Assembly: GCA_029222685.1 (NCBI GenBank)
Contig: JARHVB010000038.1
Coordinates: 24,977 to 88,976 of the forward strand
Reading direction: 5' to 3'
From: Terripilifer ovatus
GTDB lineage: Bacteria > Pseudomonadota > Alphaproteobacteria > Rhizobiales > Beijerinckiaceae
Length of the DNA stretch: 64,000 nucleotides
Shown here: positions 26,684-34,658 of the stretch, one piece after another
How the letters are laid out: every line of letters begins with the position of its first letter
Numbering within the stretch: position 1 is the stretch's first letter
Notes under the pieces: model-generated
Databases searched by the model: none
Told to the model about the DNA's origin: nothing
What the model saw: only the letters and a program-made list of their open reading frames with translations
Position numbers and translations under genes: made by a program

Positions 26684-27676
26684 CTACGACGCCCTTGGAT
26701 GCGCGTTGCGCCAGGCGTCCATCAGGCGTTTCGAATCCACCGCCGTATAAATCTGCGTCGTCGACAGCGAAGCATGGCCGAGCAGTTCCTGGATCGAGCG
26801 CAGGTCGCCGCCGCGCGACAGCAGGTGAGTGGCGAAGGAATGGCGCAGCGCGTGCGGCGTGGCGCTATCGGGTAAACCCAGAGCCCCGCGCAAATGCTCG
26901 ACGCAAAGCTGGATGATGCGCGGCGACAATGGCCCGCCCTTGGCGCCGACGAACAGCGGACGGTCGGGCGCCAGCGGGAAGGGGCAGAGCGCGATATAGG
27001 CTTCGACGGCCTGTCGCACCGGCGCGATGACAGGGACCATTCTGGTTTTTTGGCCCTTGCCGAGAACGGTCAACTGATCGATCGCACCGACCGGCGCGTC
27101 GGATTTGCGGATCGCCAGGGCCTCGGAAATGCGCAGGCCCGCCCCGTAAAGCAAAGACAGGACGGCGGCGTCGCGCGCGAGAATCCATTGCGGCCGGTTG
27201 TCGCCGGCGCGGCTTTCCGTCGCCGTCATTTCGCGGGCGGCGGCAGCCGGGATCGGCTTGGGCAGAGAGCGCGGCTTTTTCGGCGAATTGACCGCCGTGA
27301 AAGCCGAGACCTTGCCCTTGCCATGTCGTTCGAGATGGCGGGCGAAGGAGCGCAGGCCCGCCAGGGCGCGCAGCAGCGAGCGGCTTTCGACGCCGAGGCC
27401 ACGGCGATAGGCCATGAAGCTGCGCAGGTCGGCGGGTGCGATGGCCGAGAAGGTGGCGAGCGAGGCCGGTTCGCCGAAATGATCGCCGGCGAAGGCAGCG
27501 AACTGGCGCAGGTCGCGGGCGTAGGCGTTGAGCGTATGGGCAGAATAGCGCCGCTCAACCGCGAGTTGCTTCAGCCAGGCCCGGGCTTCGGCCACGAGCG
27601 CAGCTTCAGCGCCGGGCAGGACGAATCCGCCCATATCCGTTGCGTCGTGATCAGCGTTCGTCTGGTCCGCTTGCAT
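26684..27676 (-). CDS. xerC: tyrosine recombinase XerC
   Basis: XerC with XerD resolves chromosome dimers at dif. The 330-residue protein has an N-terminal core-binding domain (about 25-120) and a catalytic domain with Arg182 (GAGLRISEAL), Lys207 (LGKGQKTR), His275 and Arg278 (HALRHSFATHL), His301 (LLGHASLSTTQ) and Tyr310 (QIYTAVD). All six active-site residues are present. GAGG lies before the ATG. I call it XerC rather than XerD because of the proline-rich insertion (SPKKPRSLPKPIP) and its similarity pattern; the second recombinase at 48778 looks like XerD. Confidence 0.9.
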   Translation of the reverse strand: MQADQTNADHDATDMGGFVLPGAEAALVAEARAWLKQLAVERRYSAHTLNAYARDLRQFAAFAGDHFGEPASLATFSAIAPADLRSFMAYRRGLGVESRSLLRALAGLRSFARHLERHGKGKVSAFTAVNSPKKPRSLPKPIPAAAAREMTATESRAGDNRPQWILARDAAVLSLLYGAGLRISEALAIRKSDAPVGAIDQLTVLGKGQKTRMVPVIAPVRQAVEAYIALCPFPLAPDRPLFVGAKGGPLSPRIIQLCVEHLRGALGLPDSATPHALRHSFATHLLSRGGDLRSIQELLGHASLSTTQIYTAVDSKRLMDAWRNAHPRAS

Positions 27677-27722
27677 GGAACAAGCCTCGCCGGAAGAAGC
27701 TTAAAATTCTGTTGTGCCTCGG

Positions 27723-27764
27723 TGTCATTCCCGCCCAGCGAAGAGCAGAGCGGGAATCAGGGCA
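27723..27764. repeat. family A repeat, left-end remnant
   Basis: Only the left half is present: TGTCATTCCCG, CCCAGCGAAGAGCAGAGCGG and GAATCAGGGCAAC. No matching right terminus follows before the DUF1476 stop codon at 27793, so this is a decayed or partial copy. Confidence 0.7.
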
Positions 27765-27792
27765 ACAAAACCAAGGCAGCAGCCTACCTGCC

Positions 27793-28116
27793 CTACTTGC
27801 CGGCCTTGATCTCCTCGGCCGCCACGGCGAGCATTTCGTCCATGGTGCGGCGGATCTGGTGATCGGACTGGGTGACGCCGGCGGTCTCGAAATCCTTGCG
27901 GATCTTGCGGAAAACGTCCTCGTCGCCCGCTTCTTCCATATCGGCATTGATCACGGCCGTGGCATAGGCGTCGGCGTCCGCGCCGGTCTTGCCCAGCTTC
28001 TCGGCCGCCCAGAGGCCAAGCCGCTTGTTGCGGCGGGCGGTCGCCTTGAAGCGGAGCTCCTCGTCATGCGCAAATTTTTTCTCAAAACCATCTTCACGCT
28101 TGTCGAAGCTGCTCAC
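27793..28116 (-). CDS. DUF1476 protein, ATP synthase zeta-type inhibitor
   Basis: This 107-residue protein matches DUF1476, the family of the zeta subunit that inhibits F1-ATPase in Paracoccus denitrificans. It has the N-terminal inhibitory-region pattern FDKREDGFEKKFAHDEELRF and the four-helix body with RRNKRLGLWAAEKLG. The start is GTG at 28116, with a strong AGGAGG seven bases upstream. It is divergent from purC, an order common in this group. An inhibitory role toward ATP synthase is inferred from the family; the ATP synthase genes are not in the window. Confidence 0.92.
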   Translation of the reverse strand: MSSFDKREDGFEKKFAHDEELRFKATARRNKRLGLWAAEKLGKTGADADAYATAVINADMEEAGDEDVFRKIRKDFETAGVTQSDHQIRRTMDEMLAVAAEEIKAGK

Positions 28117-28458
28117 CGATTGTCCTCCTGGCGGTGCGGGAAATCCATGTCCATATAAGCCCGGTCGATGACGATTGAAAGCGCGCCGTTTCAGCAGTCC
28201 GGCGAGAGCTTTAGCGGGGCTTTGCGGCTGCTGCGGCGGGTTGCTGCGCGGATCGGTCGTAATTCACTTGCATTTCCTGGTTAAGACTTGGCTCCCGGCG
28301 GCGGCGAGCGATTGTCAGGACCGGCGGGAAGGTCTAGGAAATCCCTTCCTCGGAGCGCGAAGCGCTAGTCCGAATCGCTGGAAACCGGCCGGCCGTCCGC
28401 GGCGCATTCGGCGCCGCATTCTGAAAGCAGATTACTTCCTCGAACCACGGTAACGTCG
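28117..28458. other. 342-bp intergenic region between the DUF1476 gene and purC
   Basis: This is the shared upstream region of two divergent genes. I see no protein gene. A perfect stem GCGGCGC/GCGCCGC with a five-base loop (28399-28417) lies about 40 bases before purC, and GGCCGGCC stands just upstream. No purine riboswitch or PurR-like box is recognisable. It should hold both promoters. Confidence 0.5.
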
Positions 28459-29223
28459 ATGAATCGCAAACGTCGCATCTATGAAGGCAAGGCCAAGGTT
28501 CTTTTCGAGGGCCCGGAGCCGGGCACCCTGATCCAGCATTTCAAGGACGATGCGACCGCGTTCAACGCCAAGAAACACGACATCATCGATGGCAAGGGCG
28601 TGCTGAACAACCGCATTTCCGAATTCGTCTTCCAGCACCTGAACGAAATCGGCGTGCCGACGCATTTCATCCGCCGGCTCAACATGCGCGAACAGCTGAT
28701 CCGCGAGGTCGAGATCATTCCGCTCGAAGTGGTGGTGCGCAATGTCGCCGCCGGCTCCCTGTCGCAGCGGCTCGGCATCGAGGAAGGCACGCAGCTGCCG
28801 CGCTCGATCATCGAGTTCTACTACAAGAACGACCAGCTCAATGACCCGATGGTGTCGGAAGAACACATCACCGCCTTCGGCTGGGCGACGCCGCAGGAAA
28901 TCGACGACATCATGGGCCTCGCCATTCGGGTCAATGATTTCCTCTCCGGCCTGTTTCTCGGCGTCGGCATCCGTCTCGTCGATTTCAAGATCGAATGCGG
29001 CCGGCTGTGGGAAGGCGAGATGATGCGCATCGTCGTCGCCGACGAGATCTCGCCGGATTCGTGCCGGCTGTGGGATATCAAGTCCTCCGACAAGCTCGAC
29101 AAGGACCGTTTCCGCCGCGACATGGGCGGGCTGGTCGAAGCCTATACGGAAGTCGCCCGGCGTCTTGGCATCCTCAACGACAACGAGCCGGTGCGCGGCA
29201 CCGGCCCGAAGCTGGTTCAGTAA
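28459..29223 (+). CDS. purC: SAICAR synthetase
   Basis: PurC joins aspartate to CAIR, with ATP, to give SAICAR in purine synthesis. The 254-residue sequence starts RRIYEGKAKVLFEGPEPGT, and has the ATP-binding DGKGVLNNRISEF region and the family motif LVDFKIECGR followed by DEISPDSCRLWD. It opens the cluster purC-purS-purQ-purL. A 55-bp gap with a short GC-rich hairpin separates it from purS. Confidence 0.97.
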   Translation: MNRKRRIYEGKAKVLFEGPEPGTLIQHFKDDATAFNAKKHDIIDGKGVLNNRISEFVFQHLNEIGVPTHFIRRLNMREQLIREVEIIPLEVVVRNVAAGSLSQRLGIEEGTQLPRSIIEFYYKNDQLNDPMVSEEHITAFGWATPQEIDDIMGLAIRVNDFLSGLFLGVGIRLVDFKIECGRLWEGEMMRIVVADEISPDSCRLWDIKSSDKLDKDRFRRDMGGLVEAYTEVARRLGILNDNEPVRGTGPKLVQ

Positions 29224-29239
29224 TTTTTTCTCGAAACAG

Positions 29240-29260
29240 CCCGGCAGCGCCGCTGCCGGG
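29240..29260 (+). other. GC-rich hairpin between purC and purS
   Basis: Arms CCCGGCAGCG and CGCTGCCGGG are perfect 10-bp complements around a single base. There is no following T-tract, so it is not a full terminator; it may stabilise the purC message or adjust purC:purS expression. It ends 18 bases before the purS start codon. Confidence 0.45.
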
Positions 29261-29278
29261 CACCATCTGGAGTCAGGT

Positions 29279-29518
29279 ATGAAAGCGCGCGTCACCGTCA
29301 CTCTCAAGACGGGCGTCCTCGATCCGCAGGGCAAGGCCATCGAAGGCGCGCTGCGCTCGCTCGGCGTCGAAGGCGTCGACAGCGTGCGCCAGGGCAAGGT
29401 GTTCGACATCGAGCTCGGCTCGGCCGATCGCTCCAAGGCGGAAGCGGCACTGACCAATGCCTGCGAAAAGCTGCTTGCCAATACGGTGGTCGAAAACTAC
29501 CGCGTCGAGATCTTGTAA
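29279..29518 (+). CDS. purS: phosphoribosylformylglycinamidine synthase subunit PurS
   Basis: PurS is the small structural subunit of the three-part FGAM synthase (PurS, PurQ, PurL). The 79-residue protein begins KARVTVTLKTGVLDPQGKA and contains SLGVEGVDSVRQGKVFDIEL, both typical. GGAG precedes the ATG at 29279 by eight bases. It ends two bases before purQ, so the two are translated together. Its presence fits the short PurL encoded below. Confidence 0.96.
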   Translation: MKARVTVTLKTGVLDPQGKAIEGALRSLGVEGVDSVRQGKVFDIELGSADRSKAEAALTNACEKLLANTVVENYRVEIL

Positions 29519-29520
29519 AG

Positions 29521-30225
29521 ATGAACGCCGCCGTTCTTCTCTTCCCCGGCATCAATCGCGAGAACGACGTCGCCCGCGCGCTGCAGCAGGCGACCGGCAA
29601 AAGGCCGCCGATCGTCTGGCACGCGGAGCACGACCTGCCGAAAGGCACCGATCTCGTCGTCGTGCCCGGCGGCTTCAGCTATGGCGATTATCTGCGCTGC
29701 GGCGCCATCGCCGGCCGCGCCAACATCATGGACGCGGTGCGGGCGCACGCGGCGCGCGGCGGCCTGGTGCTGGGCATCTGCAACGGTTTCCAGATCCTGT
29801 GCGAGAGCGGCCTGCTGCCCGGCGTCTTGATGCGCAATGCCAACCTGAAATTCGTCTGCAGGGAGCAGCATCTGCGGGTTGAGCGCACCGACACGCCGTT
29901 CGCCGGCAAATATGCCAAGGGGCAGGTCATCAAGGTCTGCATCGCCCATGGCGAGGGCAATTACATCGCCGATGCCGAGACCTTGAAGCGCCTTGAAGGC
30001 GAGGGCCGCGTGGCGTTCCGCTATTGCGACGAGGCGGGCAAAGTCGGCGGCGCCGCCAATCCCAACGGCTCGCTCAACGACATCGCCGGCATCTATTCGG
30101 AAAAGCTCAACGTGCTCGGCATGATGCCGCATCCGGAAAACCTGATCGACGCCTTGATTGGCGGTATCGATGGCCGCGGGCTTTTCGACAGCCTTGCCGG
30201 TTTCTCTGCCAGCTTTGCCGCATGA
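29521..30225 (+). CDS. purQ: phosphoribosylformylglycinamidine synthase subunit PurQ
   Basis: PurQ is the class I glutamine amidotransferase subunit that feeds ammonia to PurL. The 234-residue protein has the nucleophile Cys87 in LGICNGFQIL and the partner residues His204 and Glu206 in MMPHPEN. It follows purS by two bases. A family A repeat separates it from purL. Confidence 0.97.
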   Translation: MNAAVLLFPGINRENDVARALQQATGKRPPIVWHAEHDLPKGTDLVVVPGGFSYGDYLRCGAIAGRANIMDAVRAHAARGGLVLGICNGFQILCESGLLPGVLMRNANLKFVCREQHLRVERTDTPFAGKYAKGQVIKVCIAHGEGNYIADAETLKRLEGEGRVAFRYCDEAGKVGGAANPNGSLNDIAGIYSEKLNVLGMMPHPENLIDALIGGIDGRGLFDSLAGFSASFAA

Positions 30226-30251
30226 CGATGAGCTTTGTGTGATTGAACGGT

Positions 30252-30366
30252 TGTCATTCCCGACGCGCCGCAGGCGCGAGCGGGAAACCAGGAGCAAATG
30301 ACGTCACGCTGCCTGTGGATTCCCGCCATGGATTCTCGTTCTGGCTTTGCTTGGCGGGAATGGACA
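30252..30366. repeat. family A palindromic repeat (copy 3) between purQ and purL
   Basis: This 115-bp element has left terminus TGTCATTCCCG and right terminus CGGGAATGGACA, with one extra base. It fills most of the purQ-purL gap, where these genes are usually close or overlapping, and ends 11 bases before the purL ATG. A strong stem-loop here could reduce transcription into purL or affect its translation. Confidence 0.85.
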
Positions 30367-30377
30367 CACCGAGGCAG

Positions 30378-32636
30378 ATGCCGACCAACTACGGAAGAGA
30401 TCTCTTGCATAAAGAACCCGCCATCACCGATGCTCTCGTTGCCGAACACGGCCTCAAGCCGGATGAGTATCAGCGCATCCTGGCGCTGATCGGCCGGGTG
30501 CCGACGTTCACCGAACTCGGCATCTTCTCGGCGATGTGGAACGAGCATTGTTCGTATAAGTCCTCGCGCCTGCATCTGCGCGGCCTGCCGACGAAAGCGC
30601 CCTGGGTCATCCAGGGGCCGGGCGAGAACGCCGGCGTCATCGATATCGGCGACGGCGACGCCTGCATCTTCAAGATGGAAAGCCACAACCATCCCTCGTT
30701 CATTGAGCCCTATCAGGGCGCGGCGACAGGCGTCGGCGGCATCCTGCGCGATGTGTTCACCATGGGCGCGCGGCCCGTCGCCTGCCTCAACCTGCTGCGC
30801 TTCGGCTCGCCAGACCATCCGCGCACGCGTCATCTGCTGGAAGGCGTGGTGGCTGGTATCGGCGGCTACGGCAATTCCTTCGGCGTGCCGACGGTCGGCG
30901 GCTCGGTGAATTTCGACGCCCGCTACGACGGCAATATTCTCGTCAACGCCATGGCGGTGGGCATCGCCAGGACGAACGAGATCTTCTACGCCAAGGCGAC
31001 CGGCGTCGGCCGGCCGATCGTCTATCTCGGCTCGAAGACCGGTAGAGATGGCATCCACGGCGCGACGATGGCCTCGGCCGAATTCGACGACAAGAGCGAC
31101 GAGAAGCGCCCCACCGTGCAGGTCGGCGATCCGTTCTCGGAAAAGCTGCTGCTCGAAGCCAGCCTCGAAATCATGGCTAACGGCTGCGTCATCGCCATCC
31201 AGGACATGGGCGCCGCCGGCCTCACATCATCCGCTGTCGAGATGGGCGCCAAGGGCGATCTCGGCATCGAACTCGATCTCGACATGGTGCCGTGCCGCGA
31301 AACCGGCATGACCGCCTATGAGATGATGCTGTCGGAAAGCCAGGAGCGCATGCTCATGGTGCTTGATCCGGAAAAGGAAGAGCAGGCGGAAGCGATCTTC
31401 CGCAAGTGGGGCCTCGATTTCGCGATCATCGGCAAGACCACCGACACCTTGCGCTTCGTCGTCAAGCATCAGGGCGTGGTGAAAGCCGACCTGCCGATCA
31501 AGGAACTCGGCGATCAGGCGCCGCTCTACGACCGGCCGCATGTGGCGAGCCCAAAGCTTCCTGTCATCGACGCCGCGTCAGTCCCGCCACCGGTGCCGCA
31601 CGGGCAGGCGCTGCTCAACCTCGTCGGCTCGCCCGACCAGTGCTCGAAGCGCTGGGTGTGGGAGCAATACGATCATCTCATTCTCGGCAACACCGTGCGC
31701 CAGCCCGGCGGCGATGCGGCGGTGATCCGCCTCGGCGACGGGCCGAAGGGGCTGGCGCTGTGCACCGATGTGACGCAGCGCTATTGCGAGGCCGATCCGG
31801 TCGAGGGCGGCAGGCAGGCCGTGGCCGAGGCCTGGCGCAACCTGACGGCGACCGGCGCGCTGCCGCGCGCGCTGACCGACAATCTCAACTTCGGTAATCC
31901 GGAGCGGCCGGAAATCATGGGCCAGCTCGTCGGCTGCATCAAGGGCATCGGCGAGGCGGCGCTGGCGCTGGATTTCCCGATCGTTTCGGGCAATGTCTCG
32001 CTCTACAACGAAACCCAGGGCCGCGGCATCCTGCCGACGCCGTCGATCGGCGGCGTCGGCGTCGTCGCCGATGTGGCGCGCACCGTCGGCATCGGTTTCC
32101 GCTCAGCCGATGAGGCGATCGTGCTCGTCGGCGAGACCACAGGCTGGCTCGGCCAGTCGATCTACCTGCGCGATGTCTGCGGCCGCGCCGAAGGCGCGCC
32201 GCCGCCGGTGGACCTCGATGCCGAGCGCCGCAACGGCGATGCGGTGCGCAGCCTCATCGTGCAGGACCTGGTGAAGGCATGCCACGACCTGTCGGACGGC
32301 GGCCTGGCCCTGGCGCTGGCGGAAATGGCGATGGCGTCCGGCATCGGCGCCACGGTCGCCCAGGCCGATTCGCAGATTCCCGTCACCGGCTGGCTGTTCG
32401 GCGAGGATCAGGGGCGCTATCTCGTCACCTGTTCGGAAGCCAATGTTGCCCATGTGGTCAGCTTCCTGCGGGCGCAGGGAGTCGCCGCCGTTCTGATCGG
32501 GCGCACCGGCGGCGATGTCCTGGCGCTGCCCGACATGCAGCCGGTGCCGGTCGCCGATCTCAAACGGGCGCACGAAGCCTGGCTGCCGGCCTATGTCGCA
32601 GGTGATGGCAAAAGCGATGGCGAAGGTGGCAGGTAA
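30378..32636 (+). CDS. purL: phosphoribosylformylglycinamidine synthase subunit PurL
   Basis: PurL (752 residues, the short form) makes FGAM from FGAR, ATP and ammonia supplied by PurQ. It shows the HGLKPDEYQRI N-terminal region, NEHCSYKSS with the conserved histidine near 57, ESHNHPS (101-107), and paired AIR-synthase-like domains. I choose ATG at 30378, but the start is uncertain. A family A repeat ends 11 bases upstream, and a TTG at 30405 with GGAAGAG six bases before it would give an N-terminus closer to that of relatives. The stop overlaps the next gene by one base. Confidence 0.95.
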   Translation: MPTNYGRDLLHKEPAITDALVAEHGLKPDEYQRILALIGRVPTFTELGIFSAMWNEHCSYKSSRLHLRGLPTKAPWVIQGPGENAGVIDIGDGDACIFKMESHNHPSFIEPYQGAATGVGGILRDVFTMGARPVACLNLLRFGSPDHPRTRHLLEGVVAGIGGYGNSFGVPTVGGSVNFDARYDGNILVNAMAVGIARTNEIFYAKATGVGRPIVYLGSKTGRDGIHGATMASAEFDDKSDEKRPTVQVGDPFSEKLLLEASLEIMANGCVIAIQDMGAAGLTSSAVEMGAKGDLGIELDLDMVPCRETGMTAYEMMLSESQERMLMVLDPEKEEQAEAIFRKWGLDFAIIGKTTDTLRFVVKHQGVVKADLPIKELGDQAPLYDRPHVASPKLPVIDAASVPPPVPHGQALLNLVGSPDQCSKRWVWEQYDHLILGNTVRQPGGDAAVIRLGDGPKGLALCTDVTQRYCEADPVEGGRQAVAEAWRNLTATGALPRALTDNLNFGNPERPEIMGQLVGCIKGIGEAALALDFPIVSGNVSLYNETQGRGILPTPSIGGVGVVADVARTVGIGFRSADEAIVLVGETTGWLGQSIYLRDVCGRAEGAPPPVDLDAERRNGDAVRSLIVQDLVKACHDLSDGGLALALAEMAMASGIGATVAQADSQIPVTGWLFGEDQGRYLVTCSEANVAHVVSFLRAQGVAAVLIGRTGGDVLALPDMQPVPVADLKRAHEAWLPAYVAGDGKSDGEGGR

Positions 32637-32842
32637 TGGTCTTCATCGAGGTCAAATCGCTCGCCGGCACCAATTACATCCGCGCCGCCAGCGTGGTCGC
32701 GGTTCAATATGTCGAGCCGAAGAAATGCACGGTGGTGCTGGGAACCGGCGTGCTGCTGCAATGTACGGAAGCGGCCAAGGATGTCGCTGATCGCATCGAA
32801 GCGGTGATCGCGGCGGAAGCCGCGTCGCCACCCACAAACTGA
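32636..32842 (+). CDS. conserved 68-residue protein downstream of purL
   Basis: The ATG shares its first base with the purL stop codon (TAATG), so translation is coupled. The protein MVFIEVKSLAGTNYIRAAS continues with VVAVQYVEPKKCTVVLGTG and an Ala/Glu-rich end. The hydrophobic strands suggest a small beta domain. I do not recognise a named family; its place between purL and bolA appears to recur in related genomes. No function can be assigned. Confidence 0.72.
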   Translation: MVFIEVKSLAGTNYIRAASVVAVQYVEPKKCTVVLGTGVLLQCTEAAKDVADRIEAVIAAEAASPPTN

Positions 32843-32856
32843 CGGGAAATCTCGCA

Positions 32857-33090
32857 ATGGCGATGGAAGCAAGCGAAATCGAGCGGCTGATCAAGGTGGC
32901 GCTGCCGGACGCCCGGGTCGAGATCAAGGATCTGGCCGGCGATGGCGATCACTATGCCGCCACGGTCGTCTCAGCCGCCTTCAAGGGCAAAAGCCGGGTC
33001 CAGCAGCACCAGATCGTCTATGCGGCGCTGAAAGGCCAGATGGGCGGCATTCTGCATGCGCTGGCTTTGCAGACCAGTGCTCCGGAATGA
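32857..33090 (+). CDS. bolA: BolA-family protein
   Basis: This 77-residue protein has the BolA fold pattern: IERLIKVALPDARVEIKDL, a conserved GDHY, and the end of the domain with KSRVQQHQIVYAALKGQ, whose histidine is the likely cluster ligand. BolA proteins partner with monothiol glutaredoxins in holding and moving [2Fe-2S] clusters. The glutaredoxin gene follows 91 bases later, which strongly supports that partnership. Confidence 0.93.
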   Translation: MAMEASEIERLIKVALPDARVEIKDLAGDGDHYAATVVSAAFKGKSRVQQHQIVYAALKGQMGGILHALALQTSAPE

Positions 33091-33181
33091 TCATGCGGCC
33101 ACTGGTGACGGCGGCCGGTGAGCAATATATAATGGTTCTACAGGCGAAGCCTTGACCTTCGCCCGAATGAGGATGTCCAGA

Positions 33182-33517
33182 ATGGCCAGCATTCACGAGC
33201 AGATCGAAAAGGAAGTGACCGGCAACGACGTCGTCCTTTTCATGAAAGGCACGCCGCAATTTCCGATGTGCGGATTTTCCAGCCAGGTCGTGCAGATTCT
33301 CGATTATCTCGGCGTCGACTACAGGGGCGTCAACGTTCTCGACGACGAGGGAATCCGCAACGGCATCAAGGAATATTCCAACTGGCCGACGATCCCGCAG
33401 CTCTATGTGAAAGGCGAATTCGTCGGCGGCTGCGATATCGTGCGCGAGATGTTCCAGGCCGGCGAACTGGCCGAGCATTTCAAGGAAGCCGGCGTTCCCA
33501 CGACGCAGACGGCGTAG
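33182..33517 (+). CDS. grxD: monothiol glutaredoxin, Grx4 type
   Basis: This 111-residue protein has the CGFS active site (Cys30 in PQFPMCGFS) of monothiol glutaredoxins, with WPTIPQLYVKGEFVGGCDI for glutathione and cluster binding. It binds a [2Fe-2S] cluster together with BolA and delivers it to target proteins. AGGA precedes the ATG at 33182; earlier in-frame starts at 33152-33173 are less well placed. A family D repeat with a hairpin follows the gene and may end transcription. Confidence 0.96.
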   Translation: MASIHEQIEKEVTGNDVVLFMKGTPQFPMCGFSSQVVQILDYLGVDYRGVNVLDDEGIRNGIKEYSNWPTIPQLYVKGEFVGGCDIVREMFQAGELAEHFKEAGVPTTQTA

Positions 33518-33530
33518 TTTTAAGCGTTAG

Positions 33531-33587
33531 CACCTTCATCCGACCTCGCTGCGCAAGGGCCACCTTTTCCCGCGGAGCGGGAGAAGA
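33531..33587. repeat. family D repeat with hairpin (copy 3)
   Basis: CACCTTCATCCGACC, CTCGCTGCGCAAGGGC and a stem formed by CTTTTCCCGC and GCGGGAGAAG match copy 1 at 4046. It begins 14 bases after the grxD stop codon and could serve as its terminator. Confidence 0.7.
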
Positions 33588-33603
33588 ATTTGGCGGTCGC
33601 CGC

Positions 33604-33709
33604 CTAGAGCTTTTTCGGTTCTGATGGAATCAGAACCGAGCTCTAGGTTTTTGTTTTGACGCATTTTCTTCACGCGAACCGGCATCCACTTCGCTCGAAA
33701 ATGCTCTAA
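33604..33709 (-). repeat. family C repeat, 106 bp (copy 1)
   Basis: On the minus strand it begins TTAGAGCATTTTCGAGCGAA and ends AAAGCTCTAG. It contains a stem GGTTCTGAT/ATCAGAACC with a three-base loop. The copy at 62382-62487 has the same length and differs by only about two bases. The TAG at its edge (33706-33708) is the stop codon of the DUF167 gene. The family resembles interspersed repeats widespread in Hyphomicrobiales. Confidence 0.85.
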
Positions 33710-34023
33710 CCGAACATCCGCGCCAGCCGGTCAGCCATGGCCTGTGCGTCGCCGGTCACGGCGATCACCTTTGTGCGGCCCGTGGCGCCGGATTTCACCG
33801 TTACGGCGGATTTCGCCACCTGCAATGTGTCGGCGACCAGCCGCACCAGGGCCGTGTTGGCCTTGCCGTTTTCCGGCGGCGCCCGGACACGTGCCTTCAC
33901 AACCGCCGAATCGTCGGCAAGGTGCGCGATCCCGTCGATGGCGTCGGTAGAGGATTTCGGCGTCAGGCGAACGGTCAGCAGCAGTTCGCCGGGCCGGATC
34001 GTCCAGGGGAGCGTGTCCGTTAT
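33706..34023 (-). CDS. DUF167 (YggU-like) protein with no usual start codon
   Basis: Homology to DUF167 runs through GELLLTVRLTPKSSTDAI, KARVRAPPENGKAN and KSAVTVKSGATGRTK. The first usual start codon in frame is a GTG at 33900, which would cut off the first conserved block. The frame is open upstream with no ATG, GTG or TTG. The likeliest start is ATA at 34023, reading ITDTLPW, two bases after the yggT stop codon and one base change from ATG. That gives 105 residues, the usual length. The stop codon lies inside a family C repeat. The function of DUF167 is unknown. If only 33706-33900 is translated, the 64-residue product would be truncated. Confidence 0.7.
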   Translation of the reverse strand: MTDTLPWTIRPGELLLTVRLTPKSSTDAIDGIAHLADDSAVVKARVRAPPENGKANTALVRLVADTLQVAKSAVTVKSGATGRTKVIAVTGDAQAMADRLARMFG

Positions 34024-34025
34024 AT

Positions 34026-34322
34026 CTAGAGCCCGATAAACGAAGGATAGATGTAATAATAGATGATCCGTTCGAGGAAGAAGATCAGCAGCAGCAAGAT
34101 CACCGGCGAGATATCCACGGCGCCGAGATTGGGCATGAAATTGCGGATCGGCCGCAACAGCGGCTCCGTCACCGCCTGCAGGCCGTTCCAGATCGAACGG
34201 ACGAAATCATTGCGATAATTGATGACGTTGAAGGCGATCAGCCAGGACAGAATCGCCGAAATGATGATGACCCATTTGTAAAGATCGAGGACCAGCAGAA
34301 TCACGTCCAGAATCGCGCGCAT
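34026..34322 (-). CDS. yggT: YggT-family membrane protein
   Basis: This 98-residue protein has membrane segments at about 5-27 and 72-93 and the YggT pattern: SAILSWLIAFNVINY and VTEPLLRPIRNFMPNLGAVDISPV. YggT proteins are small inner-membrane proteins of unclear role, often placed next to DUF167 genes as here. The stop codon overlaps the start region of the DUF167 gene, so expression is coupled. Confidence 0.93.
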   Translation of the reverse strand: MRAILDVILLVLDLYKWVIIISAILSWLIAFNVINYRNDFVRSIWNGLQAVTEPLLRPIRNFMPNLGAVDISPVILLLLIFFLERIIYYYIYPSFIGL

Positions 34323-34358
34323 TGGGCCACCGGGCAGGAGAGAAGCACTGTTGCCGAT

Positions 34359-34389
34359 TTAGAGCATTTTCCGCGAAAGTGGAATGCGA
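34359..34389. repeat. family C repeat, partial copy
   Basis: TTAGAGCATTTTCCGCGAAA and GTGGAATGCG match the first 30 or so bases of family C, with a few differences. The rest of the element is missing. It lies between yggT and the tRNA gene promoter. Confidence 0.6.
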
Positions 34390-34454
34390 TTTAAGCGCGC
34401 TGGGCGAGCATCTCGATCAGCGGCTGCAATCTTGCGGGAATGTTCAGTCCTGCG

Positions 34455-34483
34455 TTGACAGGGACTTGAGCGGGCCGTAAACC
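34455..34483 (+). promoter_or_regulatory. probable sigma-70 promoter of the tRNA-Ala gene
   Basis: A consensus TTGACA -35 box (34455-34460) is followed after 17 bases by TAAACC (34478-34483) as the -10 element. Transcription would start about 16 bases before the tRNA 5' end. The -10 box is imperfect, but spacing and position are right. Confidence 0.55.
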
Positions 34484-34506
34484 TCCCGCCCTAACCGGCG
34501 AGGTCC

Positions 34507-34582
<76 letters not shown>

Positions 34583-34658
34583 GGTTTTTCCATAATACAC
34601 TGGAAATGAACAGTATCCGCGTTCAGGGCGGCGCTGGCGTCCGGACAGGTGCATTCGC

